A DNA stretch of 64,000 bases from Haemaphysalis longicornis (lineage: Eukaryota; Arthropoda; Arachnida; Ixodida; Ixodidae). A program made the position numbers and the translations under genes. The stretch is from positions 98,508,820 to 98,572,819 of the forward strand of contig CM023450.1 in assembly GCA_013339765.2 (NCBI GenBank), in the 5' to 3' direction. The notes beneath the pieces were generated by a model that saw only the letters and a list, made by a program, of their open reading frames with translations, did not search any database and was not told the DNA's origin. This document shows, one piece after another, positions 36,016 through 47,886 of this stretch. Position 1 is the first letter of the stretch; the number at the start of each line of letters is the position of its first letter.

Positions 36016-37505
36016 GGAGGCGCAACAAAAAAATGTTAGCGCCTCAATAGATGCTCCACGCTCGTGCTGTTCAAACGGCAACGTTGTGACTTGCGGAGCG
36101 AATCGACTTGATGGCTTGTCTAAGAAAGAACTCTCGATATATGTCGAAGACGAAGCTGTAATGCATGACCTCGCGATCGGATTCATAGCCGCCGTCACGC
36201 GCTTACCTGCTCACGAAAGCGAATGGAAACCAGCGCCGGAATATTCCTCTTGGCGTTCGATTTTTATCCGTATGCCGTAATGTCTTCGGTGTCGGCGTGG
36301 ACACACCGCGCAGACGGCAATTCGTTGACGAACTTTCGAAGCAAAACCCCTCCTACTGGATCGAATATTCTTTTTTTTTCCTTTCTTCGGGTTCCCACCG
36401 CATAACAGTCAGACGGAAACACGTAAAACAGCGTGGGAAGGAGGGGACTGCGGGGAGAGAAATGCGAAGGGGGAAGGAAGGTCAGATAGGTCGAGGCAGA
36501 AAGCCCGCTGCCAACTGGCTTAGCCAAGGATCCTCCCGCGCGGAGAGACCAAAGGGACAGTCGGCGCATAAAGAACGGCGACACGCAGAGCTGTCGGGCC
36601 TGCGCAAAGCACTCTAATTTACGAGCTAACGCGCTCAGAGGCGGCGAGCGCGCCTCTCTCTCTGCGCAAAACGCGTGGTTGTAAGGGTCGTAGTGGCGCC
36701 GTCCTCACCGCACTCCCCTCCCCTCCACCGAAACTTTGTGGGAACAGGGTTGGTGAAGGCCCCCGAAAGAAGCGCATTCGAAGGCGGAAGCTTCGACATC
36801 GCGATACACGGCCAGAGAAGTGACGACGCCACCGATGTGGGGTACCTGTGCGAAAGGAGCGAAAAGCCTCGCTCAGGCCAGCTTTGTTAAGTAGCCCCAG
36901 TTCCACGGCGTGCGCGTGACGGGACTTTGGAGAGCGCAGTAGCAAACTGCCCAAATGACGATAACCGGGAGAAGCTAAGGGCGCTACTCAGTGGCCTACA
37001 GACACACAGAGGTGAATTGAAACGCGCGTGACAGCGCGTGAATGAACAGCCGAAAAAGCAGCCAGAGATCGAAGCCAAACTTTTTGAAAACAAGCCAGGG
37101 TCGTGGATATCGGAAAGCCCGGATTTCTGTTGCGGCCAGCAAAACGAATGGTTTTTGCACAGACCGTTTATATGTGTCTCGGTCGAGTCAACAACGTCGG
37201 CACAGTAAGGCGACCTATCGTTTGTCCTTACCAACCAAATAACTGCAAGAGGCGGCCAAAGAAAGCGTTGGCGTGGCGGAATCCCTTCGCCTCCCCTTAC
37301 CCCTCCCCCCTTCTTTTTTCCTCCAGGAAGCCACAATATGTGAGCTGCATAGGAGGCGCTTGTATTTGCCACGATGAATTCTCTAGGAAATATTTGCTTA
37401 CATTTTAGCGAACGGTAAAGTAGCATCGAGTTGGAGGGTACAGTCTACGCAGTACGTTTAGTGAGTTAGTTTGTATTCTTCTTCTGCTTCTTCTTCATCA
37501 TAATC
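36016..37505. other. Unassigned sequence
   Basis: GC-rich with long overlapping frames on both strands (36264-36617, 36619-36954, 36887-37426). None shows a recognised domain. Confidence 0.45.
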
Positions 37506-37519
37506 GTCGTCGTCGTCGT

Positions 37520-37580
<61 letters not shown>

Positions 37581-37619
37581 CTATCTACGCCCACTGCAGG
37601 GCCTCTTCCTCTCTCCCAT
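37506..37619 (-). mobile_element. RTE-type LINE 3' end with trinucleotide tail
   Basis: On the minus strand ATGGGAGAGAGGAAGAGGCC then CTGCAGTGGGCGTAGATAG is the RTE LINE terminus seen also at 6255 on the plus strand. The tail is (CTG)n, then (ATG)n, then (ACG)n, about 24 trinucleotide units. Only about 40 bases of element are present. Confidence 0.78.
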
Positions 37620-40600
37620 AAATACGCGAGTTTGTCTCTGTACGAATCTTTTTTTATTCCGCCTTATTAAAGCGGAGCTTTTATACGCTGGTTTCGAGGA
37701 GATCGATTCGTGCGTAGCCAAACGAGTAGACCAGGAAACCCGGTAGCGTGGATAGAGTTAAAGACAGCTACGGTGTACCATCTCCACTCACCACCAGTGC
37801 GTCTTCGGGATCTCTTCAGACCTGCAGTGCACTCTCTTCGCTTACTACCACTGTATCGTCCGTAAACGGTACATTATCAAAGTCTACGTACAAGCGGAAG
37901 GGAAAAAAATGTACATAAAACTGGAAATAGCCAATGTGTGTCTCTTTGCCTTGCGACCTCTCGTATACAGCTCCGCTGGTGATCCATCATCACAGAGTGG
38001 AATGGTGCTCAACTATGTTTTCTTCGCTACACTTATCCGTATTTACATTTGGTCTATCCCGCAAAGGGGGCGAAAAAGGCGAACCTCTATAGACGTCGGT
38101 TTGTTCCACCGCCGAGCCCTTGCGTGACGCCATTTTACCCCCGGAGTTGAAAGGGGATCAGAAACTAGTTCGGCATCAGCGAAAGAAAAAAACTAACAGG
38201 ACCAGAAAGCTCAGTTTCCTCGTCACCCGCTAGATGGCGAGCATAAACTTGGCTCTTGATTATGGGAGATAGGAGCTGTCTGGTGTCGTAGTAACCATAA
38301 GAAACAGAGACAGCACGTTATGATGTGGTCGTGACACCTGTAGCTACTATATTTAAACAGGTTAGATCTCTGTTACGTGGAACGCGGGACGTACACAAAA
38401 TTCTTGCGAGGTACACAGAATCCCGCACGAAATGGGGGTGCGCTCAAGAGAGGGGTAGCCAACAGGGCCAGTGAAGAATTCGGAGGAATTGCGACGGATC
38501 GTGGAACGTCCTGGACGCGCCTGGTATACGTCCCCACATGGGCTCAGTGCTTCATTCCACACCGCTAAGGGTGACGCCGCACCAGTCCCGAGTCACGGGC
38601 GGGGTACACGTACAGTGTAGTCCATGGCGGAAGATGCTGGAGGAGCTTGAAATTCAGCACTTCCTAACTGCTGTCCGGAGGAAGCAGCTATAATGAAGCT
38701 GTGGCGGCAAACCGACGAGAGAAACATTAAATTTCAACAGAAAGTTCATCATGAAGTTCAGCAGCAGGCCAACAGGAGGTCCAACTTTTGCGTTCACATT
38801 CCTAAAAAGCTTTCCGTATGCCCGGTGATTTTTCTATAGACTCCACCGACCCGATGCGCACAGATTTCAATGTGACTTCACACTGGATCCCAATCTTCCT
38901 ATTTGAATTGCTGCGTGCTCAGAATCCTGATGAGGCACCGTGTGCAGCATTGACGAAAAGCTTAATGCAAATATTTATCGCGACTGCAGGCAGGAAAGGG
39001 CTGCCGTTTAGAATTCTAATGTTGCTGATTTGTCTGCAGCCCATAAAAAACACGCTTTAAACACGTGCCGTTAAAAAAATACCTCGTTGTGTTCGGTGGG
39101 CAGTATCAGCAAAACGATCATTTATTGCTATGGTATTGGTCTGAACTTTTTCTTTCCATTCAGGGAGTAATTACGGTACAGGCAACGAAAAGTTATTGCA
39201 CCATCATCAGAATTTAGCCCTTTTTCTGCGCGGCTTCAAGCTGAAGCCCCTCTCAATGTGTTTGTCATCGGCTTTCCTTCCCGTTGCGGCCCCTCGCGAA
39301 GATGAATAGTGCGTGGTGTAAGCGCCGGTTATTTGTACTTCCGGGTATGCTGTTTTGCATAACAAGGAGTTGATTACCATTTTGAGCTTGGCAAATTACC
39401 CACCGCAACCCTATAAATTTTAACGTCTGCGACTCTGGTGTCGAGACAGAAAGAGACGGAGAGAGAATGAGGAGCACGTCGACGGCATTTGCGGATCTAG
39501 TTTTGCACGAAACCTGTTTATGGCTACGGTTCCATCCATTTTTGTTCTGCGAAGGCGAAAGAAACACCTTGAGGCAAAGCCCACTTTATCGCGAACGCCT
39601 GTAGAAAACGGCTGTAATTATTGTTTTAAGAAGATTTTCCCAAAAGCAATTACATGATATTTGAACGCTCAGACAACCGCATCATTAGAGAGTTTCATTT
39701 GCTTGTCGTAATCAATTCACAGTGAAGCTCTAAACAACATAGAAGTCCAATCTGCTGTCAATAGCTGGTCATTTATGGTAGGAATATAGTTACGTGCAGG
39801 AAACGAGCTGTAACTCATACTTATCGACACTTTTTCCGCCGAAAATTCCTCGTCGCCCCGGGTTCATACATCTGTTCGAAATTCTGTGCCACGTCAGCTT
39901 CTCTGGTCATCCAGCATCGCTGAGTGAAATGGTTCACAACATTTTTTTTTTCAAAAGTCTGCCGGGTGTCGTTCCAGCCGAGTGCCCCTTGACTGAAGGC
40001 ATGAACAAGGCACTGTCACCACATGCCAACAACTGCGGATAGGTAAGTAACGCGTAAAGAAACCCAAACGCATTGCCCTCGTGTTAGCACTCAGAAATAC
40101 GGTCGGGAATTACAATGTTCCATTTTGCAGCTGTATACGGTTTCTTGGTCTGGCGGTTCAGCGGCAGTAGTGAGCCAAAGCTTCGGGTTCATTTTCCGCT
40201 CTCAACAACTGCCTGCTTTTGGTGAGGAAAACGGGAACAGTGGTGTGTCGGTACTTAAACGCACGCCAAGGTATCCCAGGTGGTCTAACTAGCTTGCAAC
40301 CCGGAACCAACTAAGATGCTAAGGTGCGTCGAAATGTAGCTAAGATGCGTCGAACACGAATCTGTACTTAGCAGTTGTTTCTATATATAGCAAAAACATT
40401 GACTCCCCATCCTGGTCTAACGAAAGTGGCTGTCCAGCGAGGGAGTTAAAACACCTCTACACCTTCTGAGGAGGAATATTAAAAGTTTCATTACTTTCAG
40501 TAAGGGTAGTGATAATCGCTTTGCAGTCCATGTGTAAGACATTGATGGTTCCGTGACAACGCTTTGTCGGGATTTTACCCTGCGCTCAGCTCCTTGGGCA

Positions 40601-41110
40601 ACGGCATTCGTGCCATCCCTGGCTTGGCGCTTGCTTCGAACGTCTTGGGGCGAAGTTTACTCATTTTAGCAGCACGCTGCCGCTCCCCGTTTGGCCAATT
40701 CTTCCCGCTTTGTGGCTCCTCGTATTTCCATCGCTCTCAGGGTGTCCTTCGCGCGGGACCTGCCCACTGTGGTGTTGACCGTGTTTAACGTGGTCGAGGA
40801 GTATTTTCCACGCATGTAGTCTCTTCGTACCGGCCGCCAAAATCAGTGCAGCGTGGCTTTGAGGTACAGCAAAGAAATTCTACCGAACCCCACTACAGTC
40901 CGGCTGAGCCTTTCTGTTCACAAGCCTGGAGCGTCAATGTCGAATCCCGCATTTGCTGAAATGTTCCTGGATGCATGTAAAGTCAAGATACATGAAAACG
41001 CGTGAAGACGAAGCTGAAGATTTCCTGGTGCTGTTTGACAGTGAAGCTGTTGAGCAATTTGTTGATTCCGTCATTTTATAAAATTCAGTATAACAGTATA
41101 AAGAAAAGAA
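37620..41110. other. Unassigned 3.5 kb
   Basis: No gene recognised. A 35-base segment at 37978-38012 resembles 39905-39940 (see findings). The 19-mer at 40422-40440 repeats one at 4643. Short T runs occur near 39940-39955. Confidence 0.5.
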
Positions 41111-41167
41111 ATAATAGGCACCGGTAGGATACGAACCTGTGTCTGGTAGATTATAGAGTCAGTCACC
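41111..41167 (-). mobile_element. tRNA-like fragment (SINE remnant)
   Basis: On the minus strand the T-arm-like ACAGGTTCGTATCCTACCGG is followed by GTGCC and TATTATTTCTTTTCTTTA. The upstream half of a tRNA (A-box, acceptor 5' strand) is absent, so it is not a functional tRNA gene. It sits directly against the left end of the TTAA-type element. Confidence 0.45.
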
Positions 41168-42745
41168 TCAAAGGGACATTGAAGTGAATTTGTCAAGCTC
41201 CTGCATTTGCTTTACCTCCGCAGACTGGCTCAAAAACACACTTTTCATCGTTTATTTGGGCGATAAGGCGGTATTTATTTTATAAAGCCTGAAAGAATAA
41301 AAAATACCATGCGCGGTTTGCGACGGCCGCACCATCTAACAGTAGTGACGTGAATACAAGGTGCTACGTGATTGAACTGCGTCCGAAATTAGAATTCAAA
41401 CCATTTTCGGTTTCGGTTTTGACACCCTAATACACTCAGCATCTACACTGACGCATCTAAAACAGAATCTAGCACAACTGCGGCGTGGCATATACCGGCA
41501 TTTAACTTCAATAGCGTTCATTCCTTGCCACCAGATACCACCATTAAAGGGGCAGAACTAGAAAGTATCATCCTCTCACTTCGTCACATTGTTCATAACA
41601 TATAATCTGTTTCCATGTACAAACTCATACACATTCACACGGATAGTCGGGAAGCTTTCCTGGAATGTCGCCATCAACTATCATACAGCCTACGAGTTAA
41701 GAAAATCCAAGAACTCAAGAAGCATCCTTCATCAGGTGCCGGGCCATGCCGGAATCCCCGAAAATGAGGCAGCCCATTTAGCGGCACGTGCATCGTTCAC
41801 AACCGTGCCCCAAGCCAGCTGGACACCTTCGGACTGCGGTTATGACCCTGACGAGCATCGCACCGCCATAAAACAGCAACGAAAAGAATTTCTCGCCTCC
41901 CTGGTCAACCACACTCCCATTCCCGAGTCCTATTCTCGCTCTCAACAAGTCCGCCTAAGACAGCTAATGAGTCATGACACTTACGAACCTTTCCCATGCA
42001 AAACGACAACAGTTTTTTTCATTCGTCACCTAATCAAGGCATGTGTATCCCCTGTGAAATTCCGGACACCACTGAACACATTATTTGGACATGCCGTCGA
42101 TTTCAAACTGAAAGACAGGTTCTTCTAGACACCCTTCCCAACCCACTATTTTTCCCTTGCTATTTCCCACCCATACCCGTCGTGAACCTTAACTTATCGC
42201 TACCCCTAAGGGGGTCTGATGCAGTAGCAAGAGACACCCAGGTGTTTTTTTCTACATTTCAATAAACGTTGAAAAAAAAAAGGTACTAGCGAAAAAAAGG
42301 ACTAGCGTATCAGTCGGCGAAGCGTCGCATGTGCGCCTGTGCGGAGCGACTTGGACTTAGAGCTTGACACAGTATGCAAACTGACAAACTAAAGGCGCAT
42401 ACTTCTTCGCACAAAAGCGCCGTGGTTTATTCTCAACTGAGCGAAGGAATTACGACGACCCGTCGGCGGCCGGCGCACTAAACTGCTGGACCGACTGATT
42501 CTGTTAGAGGGTCGGCGAGCCGTGCGCGCAGTCAAGCCAAACCGTTTTGTTTTGGCGTCGTACGAAACTTCACAGGAAATCGGCAAGAAGGATTCAGAGA
42601 GGAGGACAGAATTTTCGAATTGATTTTTCTACTAAATAAAGTCGCGTAAACGCAGCGAGAGTGGTCGAATCATGGCCTAGACTCCAGACTACAATTTGTG
42701 CTAGTAATCCCGCAATGTTTACAAATCCCCTCAGTGTCCCTTTAA
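41168..42745. mobile_element. Large TTAA-type TIR element with nested LINE
   Basis: The left end (TCAA, from TTAA, then AGGGACATTGAAGTGAATTT) and the complement of the right end (TTAA then AGGGACACTGAGGGGATTTG) form an inverted repeat of about 25 bases. The termini differ from the 510-bp family but share the TTAA-AGG layout. A LINE fragment occupies 41426-42285; without it the element is about 720 bp. No transposase is seen. Kolobok-like affiliation is inferred from the target site and terminal purines. Confidence 0.65.
41426..42285 (+). pseudogene. Non-LTR retrotransposon RNase H and C-terminus (decayed)
   Basis: Pieces in different frames read LSIYTDASKTESSTTAAW and TTIKGAELESIILSL, then IHIHTDSREAF, then VPGHAGIPENEAAHLAARAS: the ordered D, E, D and H-x-N-E motifs of an RNase H domain. 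Next come SYSRSQQVRLRQL and, after a frameshift, CIPCEIPDTTEHIIWTC, the terminal Cys/His motif, then FQTERQVLL. A TAA stop after HNI and at least two frameshifts disable it. AATAAACG and a run of A close the element. It is a 5'-truncated LINE of the R1/I/Tad-like group and carries no reverse transcriptase. Confidence 0.85.
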
Positions 42746-42749
42746 TCAC

Positions 42750-42825
42750 TCGGATACGACCATGAGGTAGTTCGTGCCCGAGAGTCAAACGGCTTACCCA
42801 CTCGGCTGTGACTGTGGGGAGAGGA
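42750..42825 (-). mobile_element. tRNA-like SINE head
   Basis: On the minus strand an A-box (CAGCCGAGTGGGTAAGCCG) and a B-box-like TGGTCGTATCC lie about 45 bases apart, as in a tRNA-derived polymerase III promoter. No acceptor-stem pairing is convincing. It abuts the right end of the TTAA-type element; the tRNA-like fragment at the element's other end is in the same orientation. Confidence 0.45.
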
Positions 42826-43351
42826 ATCACGCCACCTGATCAACACAGAACACGTGATAGGGTGCACGTTGCACCTTCGGGGCCCTAGTTTAAGTGTGAG
42901 CGTTCCGTTCGTTCGTTCTGCTTCTTCGATTTGCTTCTTCGCCTTTATAGCAATAAAGATGCAGTAAAAGTCGCTGCGGCAGTGAAGAAGAAGCAAATTG
43001 GCTGCAATCGTGGACTTAAACCATCGTGATGGACGTGAAGGTTCCGCACAGCTTCGCTACCTTCAAGTCTCGCGCGTTAGTGTGAGATTCTTTCATTTTT
43101 TTCTGCCACCTCCGGTTCCAAATCTGTCCTTACAGTTTCAACGCACTTCCAGTAAGTAATGCGCTACGCAATCCGGAACACCAGTCCTTTACGTTGACGC
43201 ATACTGCAGCTCACGCGGCATCGTCACGCTAGATACACAAGCTCTTTTGACTTTTATACTTGTCTCAGTATCGAACGAAGTATGGCGTTTATTGTCGTGT
43301 TTCACGTTGCATATATTGTTTATGCCTGTTTATAGAGTTGTGTTTGCGTGG
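42826..43351. other. Unassigned sequence
   Basis: No gene or repeat family recognised. Confidence 0.5.
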
Positions 43352-46085
43352 TATCATCATTATCATTATAGTCATCATCCTCAACCTATCTTTGTCCCTG
43401 CAGGAGGAATGCCTCGTTCGTAGTACTACATCTTCTGTTCTGCAATGTTCAAGTCCATACTTTGCCCTCTACTTTCTTTAATTCATCTCCCCCCTCATCA
43501 AATTTACTGTTTCTGCATACTTCTAGTCCGCCACTCCGTAGCCAATCTGCCTCCCAGATGGTCTGTTCTCCACATTACATGCCCAACACAAGTACACGTT
43601 TCCCTTTTTATTGGAATTTTGATGTCTTTCACCACAGTGTGCAATCCAAAGTGTTTGTTTCCTGTCCCTAAGCGACACTCCTGTGAACCTTATTGCCACA
43701 AATTGTTGAGCTGACATTGTTTGTTTCCAGGTGTTAAGGACGGCTCTAGGTTTCTTTCCCATAAATCATCACCCACAGTATTTTAAGTGAAGGAGGTAGT
43801 ATACCGTTCATTATTTGAGATTCCTTGCCGAAAGCCACGAACACATACTCTACGCTCTACATCCACACTCTACATATACACTGTACGCTGGATTCCTTTC
43901 TCGTGGCGGTGATCAGCAATGACAACTTTCCCGAGGTAGTTATATTCATCAACATCATTACGTATTTCATTACCGAGAGTAAAGACGAGGCTTTGGACAT
44001 TTTAACCCTCCCAGTCCAAGACCTGAATCATTTTTTATGTGTTCGCAGACTCACTTAACAGGACAATATCGTCCTAAACTCTCTGTGGCTCCAGTATTAT
44101 CTGTTTCTTGGTATCCCTCACCTATTAAATCAAGCTTCCTGAATGGCTTCTTTAGAGCGGCTGTGAACAATTGAGAGGGATAATGTCTCCACGTCTCACT
44201 TGTTTCCTGATCATTCATTTTTTACTTTTCTTGTGAAGAATTATCCTGCCCGTGCAGGACATATCTCTTGCATATGTCCTTCAAGACTGCTTTGTAAGTT
44301 TACTATATTACCTCGTCTTTGAAGCTTCCAAAACTGTAGCGGTGTCCGCAGAATCAAACACATATGACAATCGTAAATGACATGCAACGGAGTTTATTAT
44401 ACTCCGTCGATAGGTTTATCCCCTATATATAAGGACGCTCAGGACGTTCAGACGTGAGTGTGTTCGATTGTAGAGTACCCTTTTCTAAATCCAGCGTGTT
44501 CGCTGAATTGTCAGAAATCTATGGTGTCGCGTATGAGGATAACTATTTATCCTCTTTGTAAACAACCCATTCACAACCGAGAGTAGGGTGATGAAGAAGC
44601 CATTCATTAAATCTTCAGCATCACCCTTCTTACGAATCAGATTTACGTTGGCATTTTTTCAAGCTAATGGGATCCCAATTAGCTAAATGTCCTGCGGCAC
44701 TCAGATAATTCTGCAAGTTTTTCTATAAAAAGGATCTTTCTTCCTTTAGGTGAACCGGGGTTTTTCGTCGATTCCGGAAACTTTTCTTGTCTTCGTCACC
44801 TAAGGCGCCTTTTGCAGTTCCGTTGAGTTGCTAATGGGATCTCGTGAACAAAGTCGGGCTTTGAAACACTGCTTCCGCTCCGAACATTGCTAGCATAGAA
44901 CCGAGCATACAACTGCTACGCTAGTTGCGTTATCTCATCCACAGTGTGCGTTATTTTTCCGCTTGCGTCGTTGCGGGCCCAAATTCTGACTCCAAGTTGC
45001 CTAGGGCTTCTAGTTGCCATTAAGCTTCTTCGTTGGTTTTAAAGTTTTTTCTAATCCGCCTTTGCCATGTTGTAGGATCTAACGTTGCTACCCTTACTAG
45101 TTCTAATCAATTTCGACGGCTTCACCAATTCCATTCGCTCCTTAGTTCTTGAGAGCTTCATATTCCTGCGCCTCGGTATAGGTTCTCTCAATTTCTCAAA
45201 TAGTCTACCATTTTCTTTTCTAGGTTGTCCTCTTCATACTGTTGCATCTGGGTGTGGGATTATGGTCATTATATTGTCATTCAGTTTAATTTGTCCTTTC
45301 TTTGCTCTTTGGTATAGACCACTCACCTTTTCCCTGTGCTTTTTTAAAACGCCAGCGCACTGTCTCCTACTAACTGCAAGTTGGTTTTCTTCTCCTTGCT
45401 AATTTCATCCTTTCTTTTCTTGAGATCAGGCCTTATTCTGCTGCTCACCAACCTGTGATCATATATGACTCTTGACCTTGCCTGGCACCTCAACATCCTG
45501 CAGAATACTTGAATTGTCGCTTGTAATGAAGCCGATAATGTTCATTACACCATTAAGGCGACTATTTCCTGTTCTCTCGGCTGTTTCCTATGCCTTAGTT
45601 CGAGAGAAAATACATTAATTGCACGCATGTTACGCGCCGCGAAGCTAACAAAGGTATCACGTTGACTATTCGAAGCGATTACTGACAGGTTTGCCGCTGC
45701 GTGTCCCCGTACTTGCTCCTCGGCCACCGTGTTTTTACTTTATTTATTGGTGATTCGACGCCATCGTAGAAAGTGTCACCAGCCGTATCTTCGTGGGCGG
45801 ATGTTGATGCACAGACTTGCGCTATCTTGGATGTGTAACTTCTGTTTACCTTCATTAAAACGGCTGCGACCTCTCAGCTAAAGCTTAAGCAGTATGTTGC
45901 TTTCCCTGCTATTTTTTGTGGATAAGGAATTCAACACCAAGCTCCTTCCTTCCTCGATGTCGTCGATAGCACAGAACGTGCCCACGACCCAACTCCTAAT
46001 ACCTCACCTGTTCCCTTAAACTTGCTTAATCCGATGATATCCCTGATAATTCCTGAAAGCCTCCTAATTGGCACAGCTAAGCTTC
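43352..46085 (-). mobile_element. RTE-clade LINE, near full length, heavily decayed
   Basis: The 3' end (minus strand) has CTGCAGGGACAAAGATAGG then GATGATGACTATAATGATA, the RTE terminus and tail. Going upstream on the minus strand, landmarks match the common tick RTE element as I remember it. The reverse transcriptase active-site region reads EPQRV, a stop, then DDIVL (plus-strand 44059-44091), where intact copies have LRFADDIAL. The part above about 45400 corresponds to the endonuclease end. Stops and frameshifts are frequent and no frame exceeds about 80 codons. About 2.7 kb is recognisable, but the 5' boundary is approximate. Confidence 0.7.
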
Positions 46086-47640
46086 ATTCGCTGGACATTA
46101 GTTCAAGGGTTTGTTTTGAGTGTGTGGGTGTATCACTGTTCAGTTTTAAGTTGTCTTCCCCTTTTGAGCCTCTTCTCTTTTGGTTTTAACTTTCCTTGCG
46201 CAACTTTTTTGATCTTTCATTTTTATATTTCTCTTGGTTTCACCTCACCATATTTACACTCATCTGAAGTGGCAAGCACAGGTATTAAGGAGGCTGACCT
46301 CTGTATTGTTTATCAACGACTTTTTCCTAATCTTTTTTTTTTCTCTCTCCGGTCGAGTTGGTGGCTGTATTTAATTAACAATGTGCGCACCGAAGTATAG
46401 CTAACATATCTCTGAAGTTGTCACAAGAAGGTACTACAGGCATTATTTCGTTCTAAAACGTTTCTCATTTTTTAACTTCTTTGTATAATGCGCACCCGCA
46501 ACGGTGGCTTTCTTTCATTTGCCAGGTTACAGATATGGACGCCCTAATAAAAAAACAAACACATAACCACATACCCTGCAGCTATCTTCTTCTTTCTATT
46601 TTCTGTCACTTGTGTAGCGTCACTTGGAAAGGGAGAAATGCAGAATGAAGAGAAATATTGCTATTGCATAAGCGAAAGCTTACTTTGTTTTTAGAGTATG
46701 TCTATTGTACGTTGCTTCGGAACATCGAGCCAAGCGTCGCTCTCAAAAGACAGAAACGAGCTGCTACGTTCTGCAAGTGGCATATTTGAGAGTTTTTAAG
46801 TACGCCTTGCCCGAATGTGAAGCCAATAACGACGAATGGCTGAGGGCAAATTTTGTATGCCTCCGGTTTCTTTCGTCCGTACTATTCATTGAAGTAGAAA
46901 ACACTTATACTACATGAATGCAGGTTCGTTAGGAATCAAAATGCGAGCGAACTTATTTGTCATGACCGGCATTTTGGGCGAACTCATAATTTTGTTTTTA
47001 TTCGTAAGCTTTATAAATTTCTTATGTGCCAAGATAGGACATGTAGGATGAACAATAATGCAACACGCATCTTTTTACAGAATTTCCTTTGTTTCATGAA
47101 ACGTAGCACTTGCCGCGAGTCTTAAATATACCTTGAGGCAGTTGAAAGTGCAAAAAAAAACCAATAAAAAAGATTCTGAACAGAGCACGCGAAAAAAAGA
47201 AACAATGGGAAAGTTGAGCATTGCAGACAGATTGAAAGGGGTTCAACAGCTTCTTCTTCGACAGCGATCAGAAGTAACGCACTTATTGGAAAAAATGCAC
47301 GCGTCATTGTAGAGATGGCGTGAAGATCATACTTGTACACGTCGGACTAAAAACGCATGCAGCGAACCTCTGGCCCGGGCTAAACTTCAGGACAATTTTC
47401 ATCGATAACATGTAGAAGATATTTTCTACAAGATACATTGCCTAAATTCAGGAACTCTGCAGCTCTCGCGATGCAATACAAGTGACTGCTTTATATATAT
47501 AGTGGTTACAGGTAAGAGCCCCGGATTAGGACAAATTTTTCTGAAGCTGCGAAGGTAGGTGTAGCCGTGGTGATTTCCGTGTCCACTTTTTGAGGGAGAT
47601 ATCATTCTTGGCATCTGCTTCTAGGTGAACGCCTAGGATT
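46086..47640. other. Unassigned sequence
   Basis: No repeat family recognised. A small hydrophobic frame from ATG at 46941 (see separate entry) is the only item of note. Confidence 0.5.
46941..47051 (+). CDS. Small hydrophobic frame, possible signal-peptide exon
   Basis: An ATG opens 36 codons with one strongly hydrophobic run (ILGELIILFLFVSFINFL) and then TGA. A GTAAGC donor-like site interrupts the run (after LFLF), so a signal-peptide first exon is conceivable. There is no other support; it may be chance in AT-rich DNA. Confidence 0.1.
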   Translation: MRANLFVMTGILGELIILFLFVSFINFLCAKIGHVG

Positions 47641-47657
47641 TTGACTCTCTCTCTCTC

Positions 47658-47850
<193 letters not shown>

Positions 47851-47886
47851 CGCATGGACTTTCATCAGCTGGATGTTAATAGGAAG

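Noticed and set aside
36887..37426. A 179-codon minus-strand frame
   Set aside because: The opposite strand is open too, there is no recognised domain, and the stretch is GC-rich, where stops are rare.
41111..41171. A functional tRNA gene
   Set aside because: Only the T-arm and the 3' acceptor half are present; the A-box and 5' acceptor strand are missing.
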